From Davidsoniella eucalypti (taxonomy: Eukaryota > Ascomycota > Sordariomycetes > Microascales > Ceratocystidaceae): a DNA stretch of 64,000 nucleotides. This document shows positions 43,355-55,407 of the stretch, piece by piece. The position numbers were made by a program, and so were the translations under genes. A model generated the notes under the pieces. The model did not search any database. It saw only the letters and a list, made by a program, of their open reading frames with translations, and was not told the origin of the DNA. The stretch is taken from NCBI GenBank assembly GCA_004009845.1, contig RMBW01000079.1, positions 93,955 to 157,954 of the forward strand, given 5' to 3'. Within the stretch, counting starts at the first letter, position 1; every line of letters begins with the position of its first letter.

Positions 43355-44389
43355 ATGGCTGCCCGAGTATCATTGCGGCAGGTAAGCGCTCTTCCGACGT
43401 CGATCAATGGCTTTTTGAAGCTCAAGCATCTTTTTTTTTTTTGCTCAGAGGCAGCTGAATCTTGGCTAGCCAGACCCAAAACTGCAGCTAACCCAATCGT
43501 GTGATTTTTCTTTCGCATCGTATAGAGTGTTATGGCGCCTCTAGCCGCCGCCACCCTGCTTGCTGGCTTTACTTTGCGCCCCGAAACTGCCTACGCCGAG
43601 GCTTCTCACGATATTTCGGTGTGTAATTGCCCATCCATACGACATGTCTCGTGATATCACGTAGCTGAGATCAACCTAGTCCGCCAAAATCCTACGCATC
43701 ATTCGATCAGACTCTAACTGTTTCATTAGGCCCGCAAGCCCATCTACGATGACGAGTCCTCAGCCAAGCCCTCCCCCCCCGTCGAGGCCGCCCCTGCTGC
43801 CGCGCCATCCAAGACCTTCTTCTCCTCCGCCTCCAAGACTGAGACTTCTGTCGTGAGCAAGCCTGCTCGCGGCCCAACACCCACCGACAGACTCGCCGTG
43901 CAAATCAGCAAGGCTCGTCTGCTACTACACGGTTACGCCGTGTGTGCCGAGGATGCCGTCAACAACACTGTGTCCAAGGCGTTCTCACTAGAGCACTCCT
44001 TCACCGGCACCATTGCGTCGTTGGCGCCCGCCAAGGAGACCGGTGAGAAGTTGCTTCCCGGTGTCGTCTACGTGTTAGTTTCGGCCATGGCCGGTAGCAT
44101 TGTCACCCGCAACCGCAATGTTGTTCTACGCTCTATCGTGCCTCTAGTGTTCGGTATTGGCGCCTCATGGACTTTCTTGCCTATGACGTCGCGCAACATT
44201 GGCGATCTGGCGTGGAAGTACGAGCAGCGTTTTCCTAGTGTTGCAGAGGGCCACATTCAGATTCGTGAGGGTATTCTACGTGGTATCCAGTTTGCCAAAG
44301 TTCACAAGCAGGTTGGCCTGCAGTATGTCGATGACACCGTAACTGGTGCTAGAGAAACCGTCGAGGGCTGGGTGAAGAAGGGCAACTGA
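43355..44389 (+). CDS. MICOS complex subunit MIC26/MIC27 (apolipoprotein O-like)
   Basis: An inner-membrane protein that helps build crista junctions. Exons 43355-43381 (9 codons), 43526-43618 and 43730-44389 give 259 residues; phases are all 0. The N-terminus MAARVSLRQ joins SVMAPLAAATLLAGFTLRPE, an import and membrane signal. After a Pro/Ala linker the apolipoprotein O-like domain covers about 105-255: ARLLLHGYAVCAEDAVNNTV, PGVVYVLVSAMAGSIVTRNR and LRSIVPLVFGIGASWTFLP give two membrane hairpins. Which of the MIC26/MIC27 paralogues it is cannot be told from sequence alone. It diverges from OCT1. Confidence 0.85.
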
Positions 44390-44849
44390 ACTATTTGCGC
44401 TTTTGATATTTAGAAGACGAAAGATGAGCAAACCAGAGGACCCAACATGAGAGCTTTTGCATGAGCTGCAGCTGGTGCCTGAAGTTGCGTGTATTGTACT
44501 ATAACTATCGCCAGTGGTATTTCACATTATAGAGATATCCAGCGATTCATTTCCTTAAACTTTGTCAATTCAAAAAGAGAAGAAAACATAAAACTTGAAC
44601 GATTACTTTGTTGTACTGAATAGAATGTACATTTGAACTTTCGTATATGTAAGTGACTATGATGAGCTTTAATAGCGGGCTCATATCAGCCTAGCCCATA
44701 GATGAAAAGGATGCGTCGTGAAACGAACAACGGATGCCGGCCAAACCAAAATCTAAACTTGTGCCATGCAAAACAAACTCCGGCTGCCCTAATCAACATC
44801 AAGACAGACTTTATATAAACGATTAAACATGAGAAGATATGACAGGGCT
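44390..44849. other. Convergent 3' region between MIC26 and Dus2
   Basis: UTR-like AT-rich sequence without a recognisable gene. Confidence 0.55.
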
Positions 44850-46267
44850 TTACAACGAAAGAGAGATAGGTTCCGCGGTAGGCTTTGCCTTGGCGGCAGT
44901 AGATGCAACTACTTCAGTGGCAGCTTTATTGCTCCGAGCAGATGCCGCAGAGGAGACGCCACGCTCAGAAAGAGCGCTCTTCTTCTTCTGGCGTTCCTCT
45001 TTCCGCTCGTCGGCCATCTTTCCAGCAGCAGCGGTAGCAGCCTTGTTATGATTGGTTATCTTGACCATCTTCTCAACACGGTGTCTATCGATCTTGCCCG
45101 TCTCACGGTCAGCAATGCCAAGATGAGTGTCCAGATCAACAGCATCTGCTCGAAGTTCATCGTAGCCAAACGCCTCAACCAGCTGGGTATAGTTCCGGGC
45201 CCGAATAAGACCAGCGTAGGTCTCATGCTCTTTGCCAGGAACCATTTGGGCGAGGAGGTACTTAGTGTTTGTGAATTTGTTGTCGACATCTAATGCCATG
45301 CGGATAAATAAGCGAGAGGTCTCAGCCCAGTGAGCCAAACCACCATCAGCTTGAGTGCGGAAGCAGCTTGGGTTCTCTTCAGCCGCACGGGCAATCATAG
45401 CACCGTCAACTTTGAACTCTTCTATGAGTTTAGCAGAGTTATCACGATCTAAAACATCGCCATTTACAATGCAGGCCACACCGGCTTCGTGACAGACACT
45501 ACGGATCATGGCCAGTTGGTCGCGAATAGCAGCCTGACGAGGTCTCATGGGAGTAGTACGGCAGTGAATCGTAAGACCGGTAATTCCAGTAGCACATAAG
45601 CGACGAACCAGCGCCTCAGTCATCTCTGGAGTCTCGAGGAGACGGATCTTGACACTGATGCCAATACCAAACTCGGGGGTGATGTTCTGGACAAGAGCCT
45701 CCAAAATAGAAGCAAGCTTCTCTGGTGTCCTGAGCAAGGCTGCTCCCATGCCGCCTGAAGTACTGAATGGTTTAGGACAGCCCGCATTGACGTCTATACC
45801 GGCAACATCAGACGCAATTACACGGGAGGCTTCGACGGCACGCTCAGGGTCAGATGTGCCGACCTGGAAGATCAGTTTCTTCCCCTCACGCTCTGGGTGG
45901 AGACGGAAGATGACGCTTTCCTTGGCATCGACAGGCTTCTCCTGTTGGCCATACGAGGGCCGGCGCACGAAATCAATGGTGCCAGTTCTCTCGTTCACGA
46001 TGCGTTTAGTGCCGATCATTGCACGGTCGACAGTCTCGGGACCTATTGCAAAACAGAAACAAGATGTTAGTTAACCAACATATAAAGGCCTAGGCAGGCA
46101 AGAAGCACAGATAGAAGCTCACTCCAGACGAGGTCGGCGCCATAGTGAAGAGCCATGAGGCGCGCCGGCAGCTCGCCAGACCGCACCATGGGCGCAAGCA
46201 CAAGCTTGCCGCGGTAATCCACGCCCCGAGAGGGGATGGGAACATTTTTCTTGACTTCGGTGGCCAT
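44850..46267 (-). CDS. DUS2: tRNA-dihydrouridine synthase 2
   Basis: An FMN and NADPH enzyme that reduces U20 in the tRNA D-loop. Exons 46123-46267 and 44850-46042 (80-bp intron) encode 445 residues. The TIM barrel starts GKLVLAPMVRSGELPARLMA, typical of Dus proteins. The splice restores DLVWSPETVDRAMIGTKR. The catalytic Cys is in DVNAGCPKPFSTSGGMGAAL, followed by SVKIRLLETPEMTEAL, LTIHCRTTPMRPRQ and VNGDVLDRDN for FMN binding. The last 65 residues are a basic, low-complexity tail (DERKEERQKKKSALSERG). The RPRQ and SGGMGA details fit Dus2 rather than Dus1, Dus3 or Dus4. Confidence 0.9.
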
Positions 46268-47540
46268 GAGTCTCCGTATGAAGGCAGAAAACATATCGCG
46301 AACACAACGAGAGAAGCAAAGCAATGCTTTCACATGCTGCGAATGAACAAGGCAACGGGTGTTCGGCAACCTCGAGATCCGCTCTCCATGTAATAGAACA
46401 ACTTTTTTTGGCAGATATCTCTGTTATCGATAATAAGAAGTGGCGAATCCTGGGGTTATTAACCCTAGATATATCGAAAAGCTTTATTCCACCAATCACG
46501 ACTGCCTCAGCAAGTCAACAAACACATTTAGTGTCTTTGAAGCCAATACGACAACTAGAGAAGATACCTACAAGATGTGTGTCTCATGGACATCCATAGT
46601 CTTTGCCCAACAAAGCTGATGACTTTTCTTTGACCAGCGCCTCTGTAGAATAGAGCCCAGCAGGGGAATCAACCCCACACTGTGCGCATTGGCAAATCAG
46701 TCCGGCCCGATGGGGAAAAGCTTTAAGGCCTACAGGTGAGGCCACAAGTGTGAGTACAGTTTAACGATGCCTAAGGAATAGGCCTTAAACAACTGCCGAC
46801 GTAAAAATACTAGAAACTTTTTGAAGCTCGGCTCGAATCTGGGAATACCTGTAGTCGAGCATACGTTAGAAGCGTAGAAACCTATATCCAAAGACCTTGA
46901 CCGTCTTAATATTTTTTTTACTTCTTCCATCTATTTTCCTTCATCAATGCTTACCCAAACCATCGTCGCGCAACAGCTGCATCGTTCCTGTGCGCTGTCG
47001 CCTTTCGTAAGCCAACCGACGCCTCTGGGAGCCAGACTGGGAGCAAGACTAAGTTCCAAAAGACTCTTCTTATTACGGGCTTTCCCACCAGAAATGTCCG
47101 TTTCCACCATCTGCACAATTTCTGCTGCTTCCACGCTCTTCCAACCACATCACAGTGCACCGCGGATTCACAGTGCCCAGTCTCTTTGCGCACTCTACGC
47201 CAATAAGCAACGTCGAATGAAAATGTACCCGGCACGCCATAGCTTCTCGTCAAGCAGCCCCTCTACGTCTGCTACAGGAGCCCCTCATTCAGCTGCCAGT
47301 GGTGCTACTGCACCGGCTTCTTCCACTGCATTTAGTGCATCTAACAGTGGCGGGCTTTCTCGCTCTGAAGCGGGCCTTTCCATTTGTGCCTCCGCCTCCT
47401 CCTCCTCTTCTTCTTTCTCTTCTCCCCTTCCTCGTTTCCGCCAGATCGCAGGACACCTTCAGCCCGCTGGTCTCCAACGCTATTCTTCTTCTATATCTTG
47501 TTCTTCTATTCATCCCCATCGTCCATTGACGCCCGTCGAA
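46268..47540. other. Divergent upstream region of DUS2 and IPP1, with a long open frame leading into IPP1
   Basis: From 46947 to 47540 an ATG-started frame of 198 codons runs directly, in frame, into the pyrophosphatase. It is Ser/Ala/Arg-rich with few acidic residues and begins MLTQTIVAQQLHRSCALSPF. The rest (46268-46946) is non-coding; a tRNA B-box-like ggttgattcccc (minus strand) near 46666 is not part of a foldable tRNA. Confidence 0.55.
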
Positions 47541-48794
47541 ATGGCTTCCCCCTACTCCATCCACAAGGTTGGCGCTGCCAACACTCTGGAGCACCGCGTC
47601 TACATCCAGAAGGATGGCCAGGTCGTGTCGCCCTTTCACGATATTCCTCTGTTCGCCAACGCTGAGCAGACCATCCTGAACATGGTCGTTGAGATTCCCC
47701 GCTGGACCAACGCCAAGCAGGAGGTACGTTTATTCGCTCGTCTTGATATCACTGCCGCTGATTGACAATGCTATGGCCGTCACTCGTGCTGTCCTATCTT
47801 TGTTGGTGGTGACTCGAAGGAAGCTAGCTAGCTATCTTTTTTTTCCTCGTCTCGCGCGCCATCACCACTTCAATTAGCTAACCGCTCCTTCTTTGTCTCT
47901 ACTATAGATCTCCAAGGACGAGTCTCTCAACCCCATCAAGCAGGACATCAAGAAGGGCAAGCTCCGCTTCGTCCGCAACTGCTTCCCCCACAAGGGTTAC
48001 CTGTGGAACTACGGTGCCTTCCCCCAGGTAGGTTAACTCCAGATATATACTAACTACAAGCCTATTGCCCATTGGACTATACTCAATTGTCAAAATACAT
48101 TGATCTATGGCATCGAACTAACATTTCTCGCTATCCAGACTTGGGAGGACCCCAACATTGCCCACCCAGAGACCAAGGCCAAGGGTGACAACGACCCGCT
48201 CGATGTCTGCGAGATCGGTGAGCTGGTTGGTTACACCGGCCAAGTCAAGCAGGTCAAGGTCCTGGGTGTCATGGCCCTGCTCGATGAGGACGAGACTGAC
48301 TGGAAGGTCATTGTCATCGACGTCAACGACCCGCTTGCCACCAAGCTGAACGATGTTGAGGATGTCGAGCGCCACCTGCCCGGTCTTCTACGTGCCACCA
48401 ACGAGTGGTTCCGTATCTACAAGATTCCCGATGGCAAGCCTGAGAACTCATTCGCCTTCACTGGCGAGTGCAAGAACAAGGCCTACGCCATGGATGTTGT
48501 CCGTGAGTGCAACGAGGCCTGGGAGCGCCTTATCACCGGCAAGGTCCAGCAGCCTGGTGTTATGGTGTAAGTTTCCTCATGTTCTATTTTCATCCCTTGT
48601 GATGATCAAATCATCCTAACACATATGCTGACTGCTTTGTCTTTCCTTATAGCACCAACTTGACTGTTGCCAACACCCCCGGCAACATCTCTGCTGCCGA
48701 GACTCCTGCCATTCCCCCTCACCAGGAGCTGCCTCCCGCCAAGATCGATGCCTCCATCGACAAGTGGTTCTTCATCAGCGGTGCCTCCGCGTAA
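47541..48794 (+). CDS. IPP1: Inorganic pyrophosphatase (family I)
   Basis: Hydrolyses diphosphate made by biosynthetic reactions and so pulls them forward. Exons 47541-47723, 47908-48027, 48139-48566 and 48653-48794 encode 290 residues from MASPYSIHKVGAANTLEHRV, close to the 287 of yeast Ipp1. The active-site block is GDNDPLDVCEIG. FPHKGYLWNYGAFPQTWEDP spans the second junction, and DVNDPLATKLNDVEDVE is the second metal-binding stretch. The start was chosen by family alignment; an upstream in-frame ATG at 46947 would add 198 residues that look like a mitochondrial targeting region. All four metal-binding Asp positions are present. Confidence 0.93.
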
Positions 48795-49324
48795 ATATCT
48801 CATCTTTGACTCGTTTAACTTGTATAGGATGGGGGTGTCACTATGAAAATTAGTACCATTTTACATATATCACGATAAACATGTTCACAAATAAAGAAAT
48901 AATGCCTTGGTATTCTTACCTACCTAAATGATATGGTTCTCTTTTTTCCAAATTGCAACTTAAATATGTCTCTACATGGTGAAGGGAGAATATGCAAGAG
49001 ATTGTGAATGTTTTTTATTGTTACATTAAGATTTTGATCCGATATCACGTCCTCCGAGTTGAAGAAAATGTACAGGTAGTAAGTGAGTGTGTGATACACG
49101 TAAAACAAAACGCCAATATAATCAGGCCCGCAAGATATCTTCCATTCGCCCGTCCCCTTCGTCATCGTGCTAATGTACAAGTCGTAATAATATATAGTTA
49201 TGAAAACAAGGCTATCGTACATCCGTCGTTGTTGAAATGCCTATTTACATGACTTTATTCGGGTCTCTGCTGCGGTCGGGTTAGTGGCATGGGAATACCA
49301 ATTGCAGATGTGAATATAGCCAGT
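48795..49324. other. Convergent 3' region between IPP1 and mL53
   Basis: AT-rich. Open frames on both strands here have no family signal. Confidence 0.5.
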
Positions 49325-49684
49325 TCAAGCATCTTGGAGATCAGCCTTCTTCTTGAGAGCTCTTGAGTGGCGATCGGTCTCCTCAGTTAAGTTCTTGATG
49401 GTGATATTAGAACAATCGAACTCCATAACCTTGCCATCCTCTAAAGTAAATGCCTGTAATTAGTTACAACGCCAATACACATATAGAAGAACAAGAGACT
49501 CACTAAACTTGACCTTTAGCGAGGGAGCCTCGGTCGAGTTCTGAGGCAGCGTCACGGTGTTCACCACCAAGCCCTCCATGCGGGCATTTGGTGGGATCTG
49601 AGAGAGGAAGAGCCGGGCGGCCCGCGAGGTCTTGCTGAAAGGATTCACCCGCGTGGTGATCTCGGTCATGAATTTGGTGATCAT
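49325..49684 (-). CDS. MRPL44: Mitochondrial large ribosomal subunit protein mL53
   Basis: Exons 49504-49684 and 49325-49440, joined by a 63-bp intron (GTGAGT...TTTAG), give 98 residues. MITKFMTEITTRVNPFSKTS followed by ARLFLSQIPPNARMEGLVVN and, across the splice, KVKFKDGKVMEFDC is the fungal mL53 (yeast MrpL44) pattern. It has no separate presequence, as usual in the family; the basic amphipathic N-terminus probably serves for import. It is small but complete. Confidence 0.85.
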
Positions 49685-50540
49685 GGCTCGTAAAAGAAAA
49701 CGGAGTTTCTTCGAGGAACGGAAAAGGAGGGCAGGACTCGGGCTCGAGATGGGCAAGTCGTTTCACTTGGCCTGGGTTTCGGTGCCCTTTTTGAGGCCGT
49801 TTGCTAAGGAAAATCGAGATCTGAGGTTGTTGCTTTTAAGTGGGGCCACAGTGCCGGCAGCTTGCTGTTATTGGTCTTGATACTTTTTAATGGAATCGGC
49901 AAGCTTCACATGATATATCTATCGTAATCTGGCCCGTATCGCTCAACTCCAAGTCAAAATGTTCCCTTACAGCTAAGCAAGCTATATTGTGTCTGCTATA
50001 GCTATTCAGTAGTTGAAAAGAAGCATTTCGCATTTCGCATCTCACATTTTACATGTTCACAATGTTCACATACCAAGATATGGCTTATACGGTACTCTCC
50101 TCAACTAGAAATAAACCTTCGGATTAGCTATAACTGCTATAGTTGTTAAAATTACCAATTGCCTTAAATATACATGCTAGGTATAGATCTAAATGATCTA
50201 TAAAGAAACTCATGATGCATATATAAAGTGCTTGCAGGCTTCTTCCAGTACTTCCACAGTATTTGCACTGTTATTAGTCAGCATGGCGAGTTGGGCTTTA
50301 TGGCCAGCACAACAGTATGTCGTCACAAGCTTCGTCACAAGCTCACCCATTAATACTAATCAGTACTAAAATTCTTCTTTCAGGCGCATATGGAACAGGC
50401 CATCTTTTCTTGCATGCTTCCGTGCGCCTTTTGATCTCTCTACACTATATCTATCGCCAGATACCGAATTTTAGCTGTCGACATAATACCCTATCGAACT
50501 AAGTCTCCCACAAACTTCGTGACACTCGACTACGAACACC
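49685..50540. other. Divergent promoter region between mL53 and SEC20
   Basis: 856 bp. Repeated words such as tttcgcatttcgcatctcacatttt occur near 50027-50050. No gene is seen. Confidence 0.5.
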
Positions 50541-51921
50541 ATGTCAGCCGACGTTCTTCAAGGGCGCCTCGTCGCTCTTCAGGACTCGACAACCCAACTC
50601 AAAGAATTGATCGATCGCCTTGGCGCACTCCAGTTTTCTCCCGGGTCTATCCCACTGAATATCAGTGAGGAAAGCAGCGTCAGTGGCGAGCTCAGCGCTG
50701 AGATTTGCCAGATGCTGCGCGATGAGGAAGATGAGCTTGACATCCTCGGCGAAGAAGCTGAAAACCTACCTTCGGCAGAAAGATCACGGATAAAAGGCGC
50801 TGTCGAGCTATTGATAAAGGAGCTATCCAGGTACGCATACCATTATAAGTCTCCAAAGCGCAAGGAGATATCTAACATGTTGTTTTTTCTATAGCTACCG
50901 CATTACATTCCGCAAAACACAATTCAATGCACGAAACCGTCTCATTGATGCCCAGCGCCAGGAGCGTCAACTCCTAATCAAAGCCTACTACGAGCCCCCA
51001 TCCGCCGCATCCTCACACATCGACCCTTCCGAGTCCACTTCTTCACCAGCTGCACCGCCATCCCGCTCCGAACGGAAGCAGGGCCTACTACAGCGCCATA
51101 CCACGTTGACGGAGGAAGACCAGCAGACCGTTTCTGCCAGTACAGATGTCACTTTAGCTCTACGCCGAACCCACGATATTATCTCGGCCGAGCTGACGCG
51201 CAGCGAATACGCCCACCAAACGCTACAGGAGTCTTCACAAGCACTTGCGCAACTTGACGAGTCATATGGGTCTCTAGATGGCATGCTTGCCTCCTCCAAG
51301 AATCTAATTGGCACCCTGTTGCGGTCTCAGAAGAGCGACACTTGGTATCTCCAGACATCTCTATACATGCTTCTTGGCACGTTGGCGTGGCTGGTGTTTA
51401 GACGGTTTCTGTACGGTCCTACTTGGTGGTTGGTCTGGCTACCACTCAGACTTGTATTCGGAACAGGTTGGAAGGTCGGCAAGGCCGTCATGCCATCTAC
51501 CGGTCAACAAAGCCAAAAAGCAGCCGACGGTCACGATGTTTCAGTAGCCCAAAAATATGGTGTAGATGGTCTCCCACCACATGATCTACCTACTGTCTCG
51601 GTAGTTGTAGAAACACCACAGTCAAGTCCTATTGGTGCTGATGTTGTTGCAGACGATGCGAAAGACGCTCCGCTACATATCTCAGACGAAGATGACAGTA
51701 TTAGTGACCAAGTTGTCAAGATCATTAATGGAGAAGCCGTCGATGTCGAGGTACCGCTAGTAGATGAAGCTATTGAAAATACTATCGTAGAAGAGGAAGC
51801 TACCTTGGAGACAGTCGAGGATGATGCGGTTCCACAAGTAGATGCACAAGTAGATGAACAGGTTACGCTTGATTCTGCACGTGACGAACATCTTCATCAT
51901 CACGAGAAGGATGAGCTTTGA
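50541..51921 (+). CDS. SEC20: Vesicle transport protein Sec20 (Golgi-to-ER SNARE)
   Basis: A Qb-SNARE of the ER for COPI vesicles. Exons 50541-50830 and 50895-51921 encode 438 residues. The N-terminal coiled coil (about 1-100) is followed by the Sec20 signature across the splice, SYRITFRKTQFNARNRLIDA. The SNARE helix is LRRTHDIISAELTRSEYAHQ followed by TLQESSQALAQLDESYG. A membrane anchor follows (SLYMLLGTLAWLVFRRFLYG, WLVWLPLRLVFG). The lumenal tail of about 150 residues is very acidic and ends in HHHEKDEL, an ER-retrieval signal like the HDEL of yeast Sec20. Complete. Confidence 0.92.
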
Positions 51922-52159
51922 GTGGTTACAGCATAACCGAATTACACGCATTGCATAGACGACACACATGACCTCATGAACATAAAAAGAAACTCTTAGA
52001 TCAACAAGTTTTAATAAAAAAAATACAAATATATACGCTTACCCCAAAAAGTCACCACGTCCGCCCCTTTTTACAGGCTTTTTTATCTTGTAGACATGCC
52101 AGTCTCCCAATTTTATGTTAGAAGAACCAGAACTTCTTTACTTTTTTACTTCTTTACCG

Positions 52160-53116
52160 TTAGGCAGCAGAAGCAGCAGAAGCTTCACGCTGACGGCGAG
52201 TCTTGACTATGGGGATGTCACTGATCCATGGGATGTTGAGTTGCTTCATCTCGACAGCAACTTGGAAGAGATAATCGAGACTAATAGTTTCAAACGCGTC
52301 AGTATTGACCTTTTTTTTCCCGTGTAACGCCCAAGTATCTTCGGACTCCCACTTAGTATGACAGAACTTACCTCTCGCACTGAGTCTTAGCTTTGTGCAC
52401 ATTATCACCCCAAACATAGACACCGTGACGGCGCACCAGCACCGCATAAGTATCGGGGTACTGATCCATGGCGTCCTCCAAGAACTCCGTCAAGTCCTCT
52501 TCATGGGCAGTATTCTCGATAATGGGAATACGCAAGGTATCATGGTAGCCCAAGTTACCCGACTTCTCAAAGCCCTTACCGAAGCCCTTGATCTGCTCGA
52601 TGTTGTTTATCTCAAACACACTCTTGCCTTGAGTCTCGAGGATCAGGGTTACTAGCACGGCCCAGTGAGAGTGTGTGTGGATACAGCAGCCTGCGCGACG
52701 CTTGGTAAAGGCAGCGAGGAAGAGAGGCGTGCATTGCGAGGGCTTGTAGGCCGCCGGTGAACGGAGATACACGCGGTTCGCGGACGCCAAGGTCTGTGAG
52801 AGGGAGAGGACGTAGATGTCTTCAGGCTTCATGAGCTCCTTCTGTACGCCGGACGGCGCAATGAAGACATTATCACTAAGTAGATCAAAATAGAAGTCCG
52901 GTTAGTCAGACGGATGAACGAGAAAGAAGGTGATGCTGGTTTTACTACAATGCATATATCATGGTGTGGAAAACAGACTTACTCGTCCCGGATTGAGCAA
53001 CCGCCGCCAGTTCCCGTAACCCAGCCGAGTGTCCAGAACTTGGCACATAGGGCCGGGATCAGATTGGCCGGGTGATCAGGGTTGGTGGACTGGACGAGGG
53101 CTTCAGTGTCGCTCAT
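52160..53116 (-). CDS. MDE1: Methylthioribulose-1-phosphate dehydratase
   Basis: The class II aldolase-like zinc enzyme of methionine salvage. Exons 52983-53116, 52372-52875 and 52160-52280 give 252 residues. GWVTGTGGGCSIRD is the phosphate-binding start. CCIHTHSHWAVLVTLILETQ has the two zinc His residues, with IIENTAHEEDL (catalytic Glu/third His region) and the last His in RRHGVYVWGDN. The last junction uses the TAG at 52281 so that CESLDYLFQVAVEMK reads through; the next acceptor would shift the frame. It converges with SEC20, 238 bp apart. Confidence 0.93.
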
Positions 53117-53595
53117 TATGTAAAACTGTATGTTATAATTCTGACTATTTGCTTAGTCTAGCCACAAAGATATATTTAAGCTTCAATTGTCAAGTCTGAT
53201 GTCTGGATATACTAAGCAATATGACTTCTATACAAAAATGAAATATATCTGGAGGGGTCGTTGAGATCTACGGTTCTACAAAATTCCTAGTCGGGAAGTG
53301 ACGAATTTTTTGTGGGCATTTGCATCACGGAAGGGTTTACTAAGTACAAGTTTGATGAGGTGACAAGCTCGTTCCTCATTCGGTAGTTGCGAATGGACAA
53401 TTACTACATTGGTGACTATCTTTGCTTGCAATGAACATGATTATGGTCACTGTGGATTTTTTTCATAGAGACAGAACAATAAATATGAATCAGTTCAGTT
53501 ATTACTATGTTTTCCAAAAATGATCTTGGAGTATAAACTCCAACATGAACCCCTCTATACATGAAAACCCTAGCCTAGGTTAACGGCTTCTCACA
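53117..53595. other. Upstream region of MDE1
   Basis: AT-rich; ends where repeat R1 begins. No gene. Confidence 0.55.
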
Positions 53596-54240
53596 ACCTT
53601 CCCTCCTACAACCCTTTGGGGTACCTTTGAGTTCACGGTTCCCCCTCCTTTGTCCAAAGACGAAAAATTCCCCTTCGTCGTTTGTTTTTAAGGGCGACCA
53701 GCACATATCACCAATGCCGCCGTCCATTCTCTTGCATCTATTGATTTATTTCATGATGCACCGTTTTGTGAGACCTTGAGCCTGTTTCTTCCCCTCTCGA
53801 AGGTCATTCTCACCAACGACCGCCCGCCCCTTTTCTTTACACTTTTCATGATCGCTGGTCTCCCGAGCTTCATCTCCGCTGCTCAGAGATCTACACTTGG
53901 AGGGCAACACTTTGAAGGTAGTTGCCCGACATTTCCAGCTCTTCTCGTGCTGTGCTTTGCACGTTATTTGATCATGCCAACACAAACCTGTAATAGCTTC
54001 TCCTTGAGTCCCTCCCTCACAATGAAAACACTTTGGGGCGGCTGTGAAGAAAGTTTAGCTTAATGCTGCTTGACCCCTCCCGATCCCCCGACGCCCACCT
54101 CACGATAGTTGTCCCCTTGAGCACCTTCCTCGCACCCTGAGCACTCTGGTCTTTTCCTTTGTGTCTCTACCAACCTGCTAGGTAGACAGTGAAGAAACAA
54201 GTTTAGCCGAACTAGCGCTGCTTGTCTTCTCCACTGCTTC
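53596..54240 (+). repeat. Dispersed repeat R1, copy 4 (most complete)
   Basis: Runs from ttccctcctacaacccttt to cttctccactgcttcc and contains every block seen in the other copies. It directly abuts a LINE fragment on its right. Confidence 0.8.
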
Positions 54241-54249
54241 CCCAGAAAG

Positions 54250-55336
54250 AGGCAACATAGACAAGGCAGCACGACTTGAAAAAGCACTCCGGAAAGCACT
54301 ACTGGTTGCACTCCCAGCCTACAAGACGACACCATTGGTGCTGATTCATATGTTGGCACCCCTCCCGGAACCTCCCCCGAGGTACGGGCAATTAGAAGGC
54401 CCCCTTAGAACAACTGACAACCCGCCAGCGAATGCGGTGGTCATTGGGCAAGAAAAAAAATTGGCGGCAGAGGCACACCTGCGACACAAGTAAACCTGCC
54501 CCTCCTGCCGAAAAATGAGGAACAACTATCCTGGAGGGATCATACTCGGGAGGCAGATGGAAAGAGGTCATAGACGCAGAAATATTCGCGATACTACACG
54601 GACTCAAATGCCTCACCCCGACATTGACGAACAGGGCCGCGGTATCCCGTATAAATGGATCACACAACAAGGCAGGATCCTCACAAGAGGCAATTGACGA
54701 GGCCAGGAAGCTGATGGTCAGAAAGGTCTACTGCATCTGGACCCCCGGACACAAGGGAATCGGCGGCAATGAGAGAGCCGATGCACTAGCAAAAGTCTCG
54801 ACCAAATGCACTCCAGAACACTCCATGTCTCTAGCAGGAGCTTACAGGTGGTTTAGGGAACATAAACAGGCAAAATTCAAGGAATGGTTCTACAAGCAGG
54901 CAGCCATCAGAGACAACATGGAGAGGCGAGAAATGGGGTTTCCCTCTTCAGGAGAAGTCGCCATACCTGGGGGGACAAGAATCAGTCAAGGACAGGTACT
55001 GGCCGCACTCTCTGGTCACGGCGATTTTAAAGAATATCATGAGAGGTTTGGCCACGAGAATGCCACAATGGAATGCCACAGGTGTGGCAAAGACAAGGAA
55101 AAGATCCACATCTGGACTTATCGCAAAAGGCTAAAGCCTTGGGCAGAGTATTCACCAAAAAACTACTCATGACCATGAAAGGTAGAAGAACACAGGCAAA
55201 AACAGGCACAAAAACGGGCACTGCAGAGGGTTGAGGGTCATGTAAATCTCTCTTCTTTTTTCCCATTGTTTTTATTAGTATTTATATTGGTTTTTCTTTT
55301 CTTATTGTTTTTGCTTTAAAAGGAGACGTAGGTGTT
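54250..55336 (+). mobile_element. LINE 3' fragment (RT end, RNase H, Cys/His tail)
   Basis: Begins in the RT C-terminal region (ARLEKALRKALLVALPAYKT, the same block as RKALLAALPVYRTTPTALLH in the LINE at 6.9 kb). It continues with broken RNase H (KVYCIWTPGHKGIGGNERAD), a conserved GHGDFKEYHERFGHEN block and CHRCGKDKEKIHIW. Frameshifts and a deletion inside RNase H are visible against the copy at 60275. The 3' end is the T-rich tail ending gctttaaaaggagacgt. One ambiguous base lies at 55338. Confidence 0.85.
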
Positions 55337-55407
55337 GNCTTCTAGATCTTAGATAGGGTTCTTTGACTTTCTGTAGGATTTACAATGAAAGGACACACTT
55401 GATAAGC

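Noticed and set aside
46640..46900. Two tRNA-like patches (a B-box-like ggttgattcccc, and a loop cttctaa flanked by tacg/cgta)
   Set aside because: Neither can be folded into a cloverleaf with a matching acceptor stem and A box.
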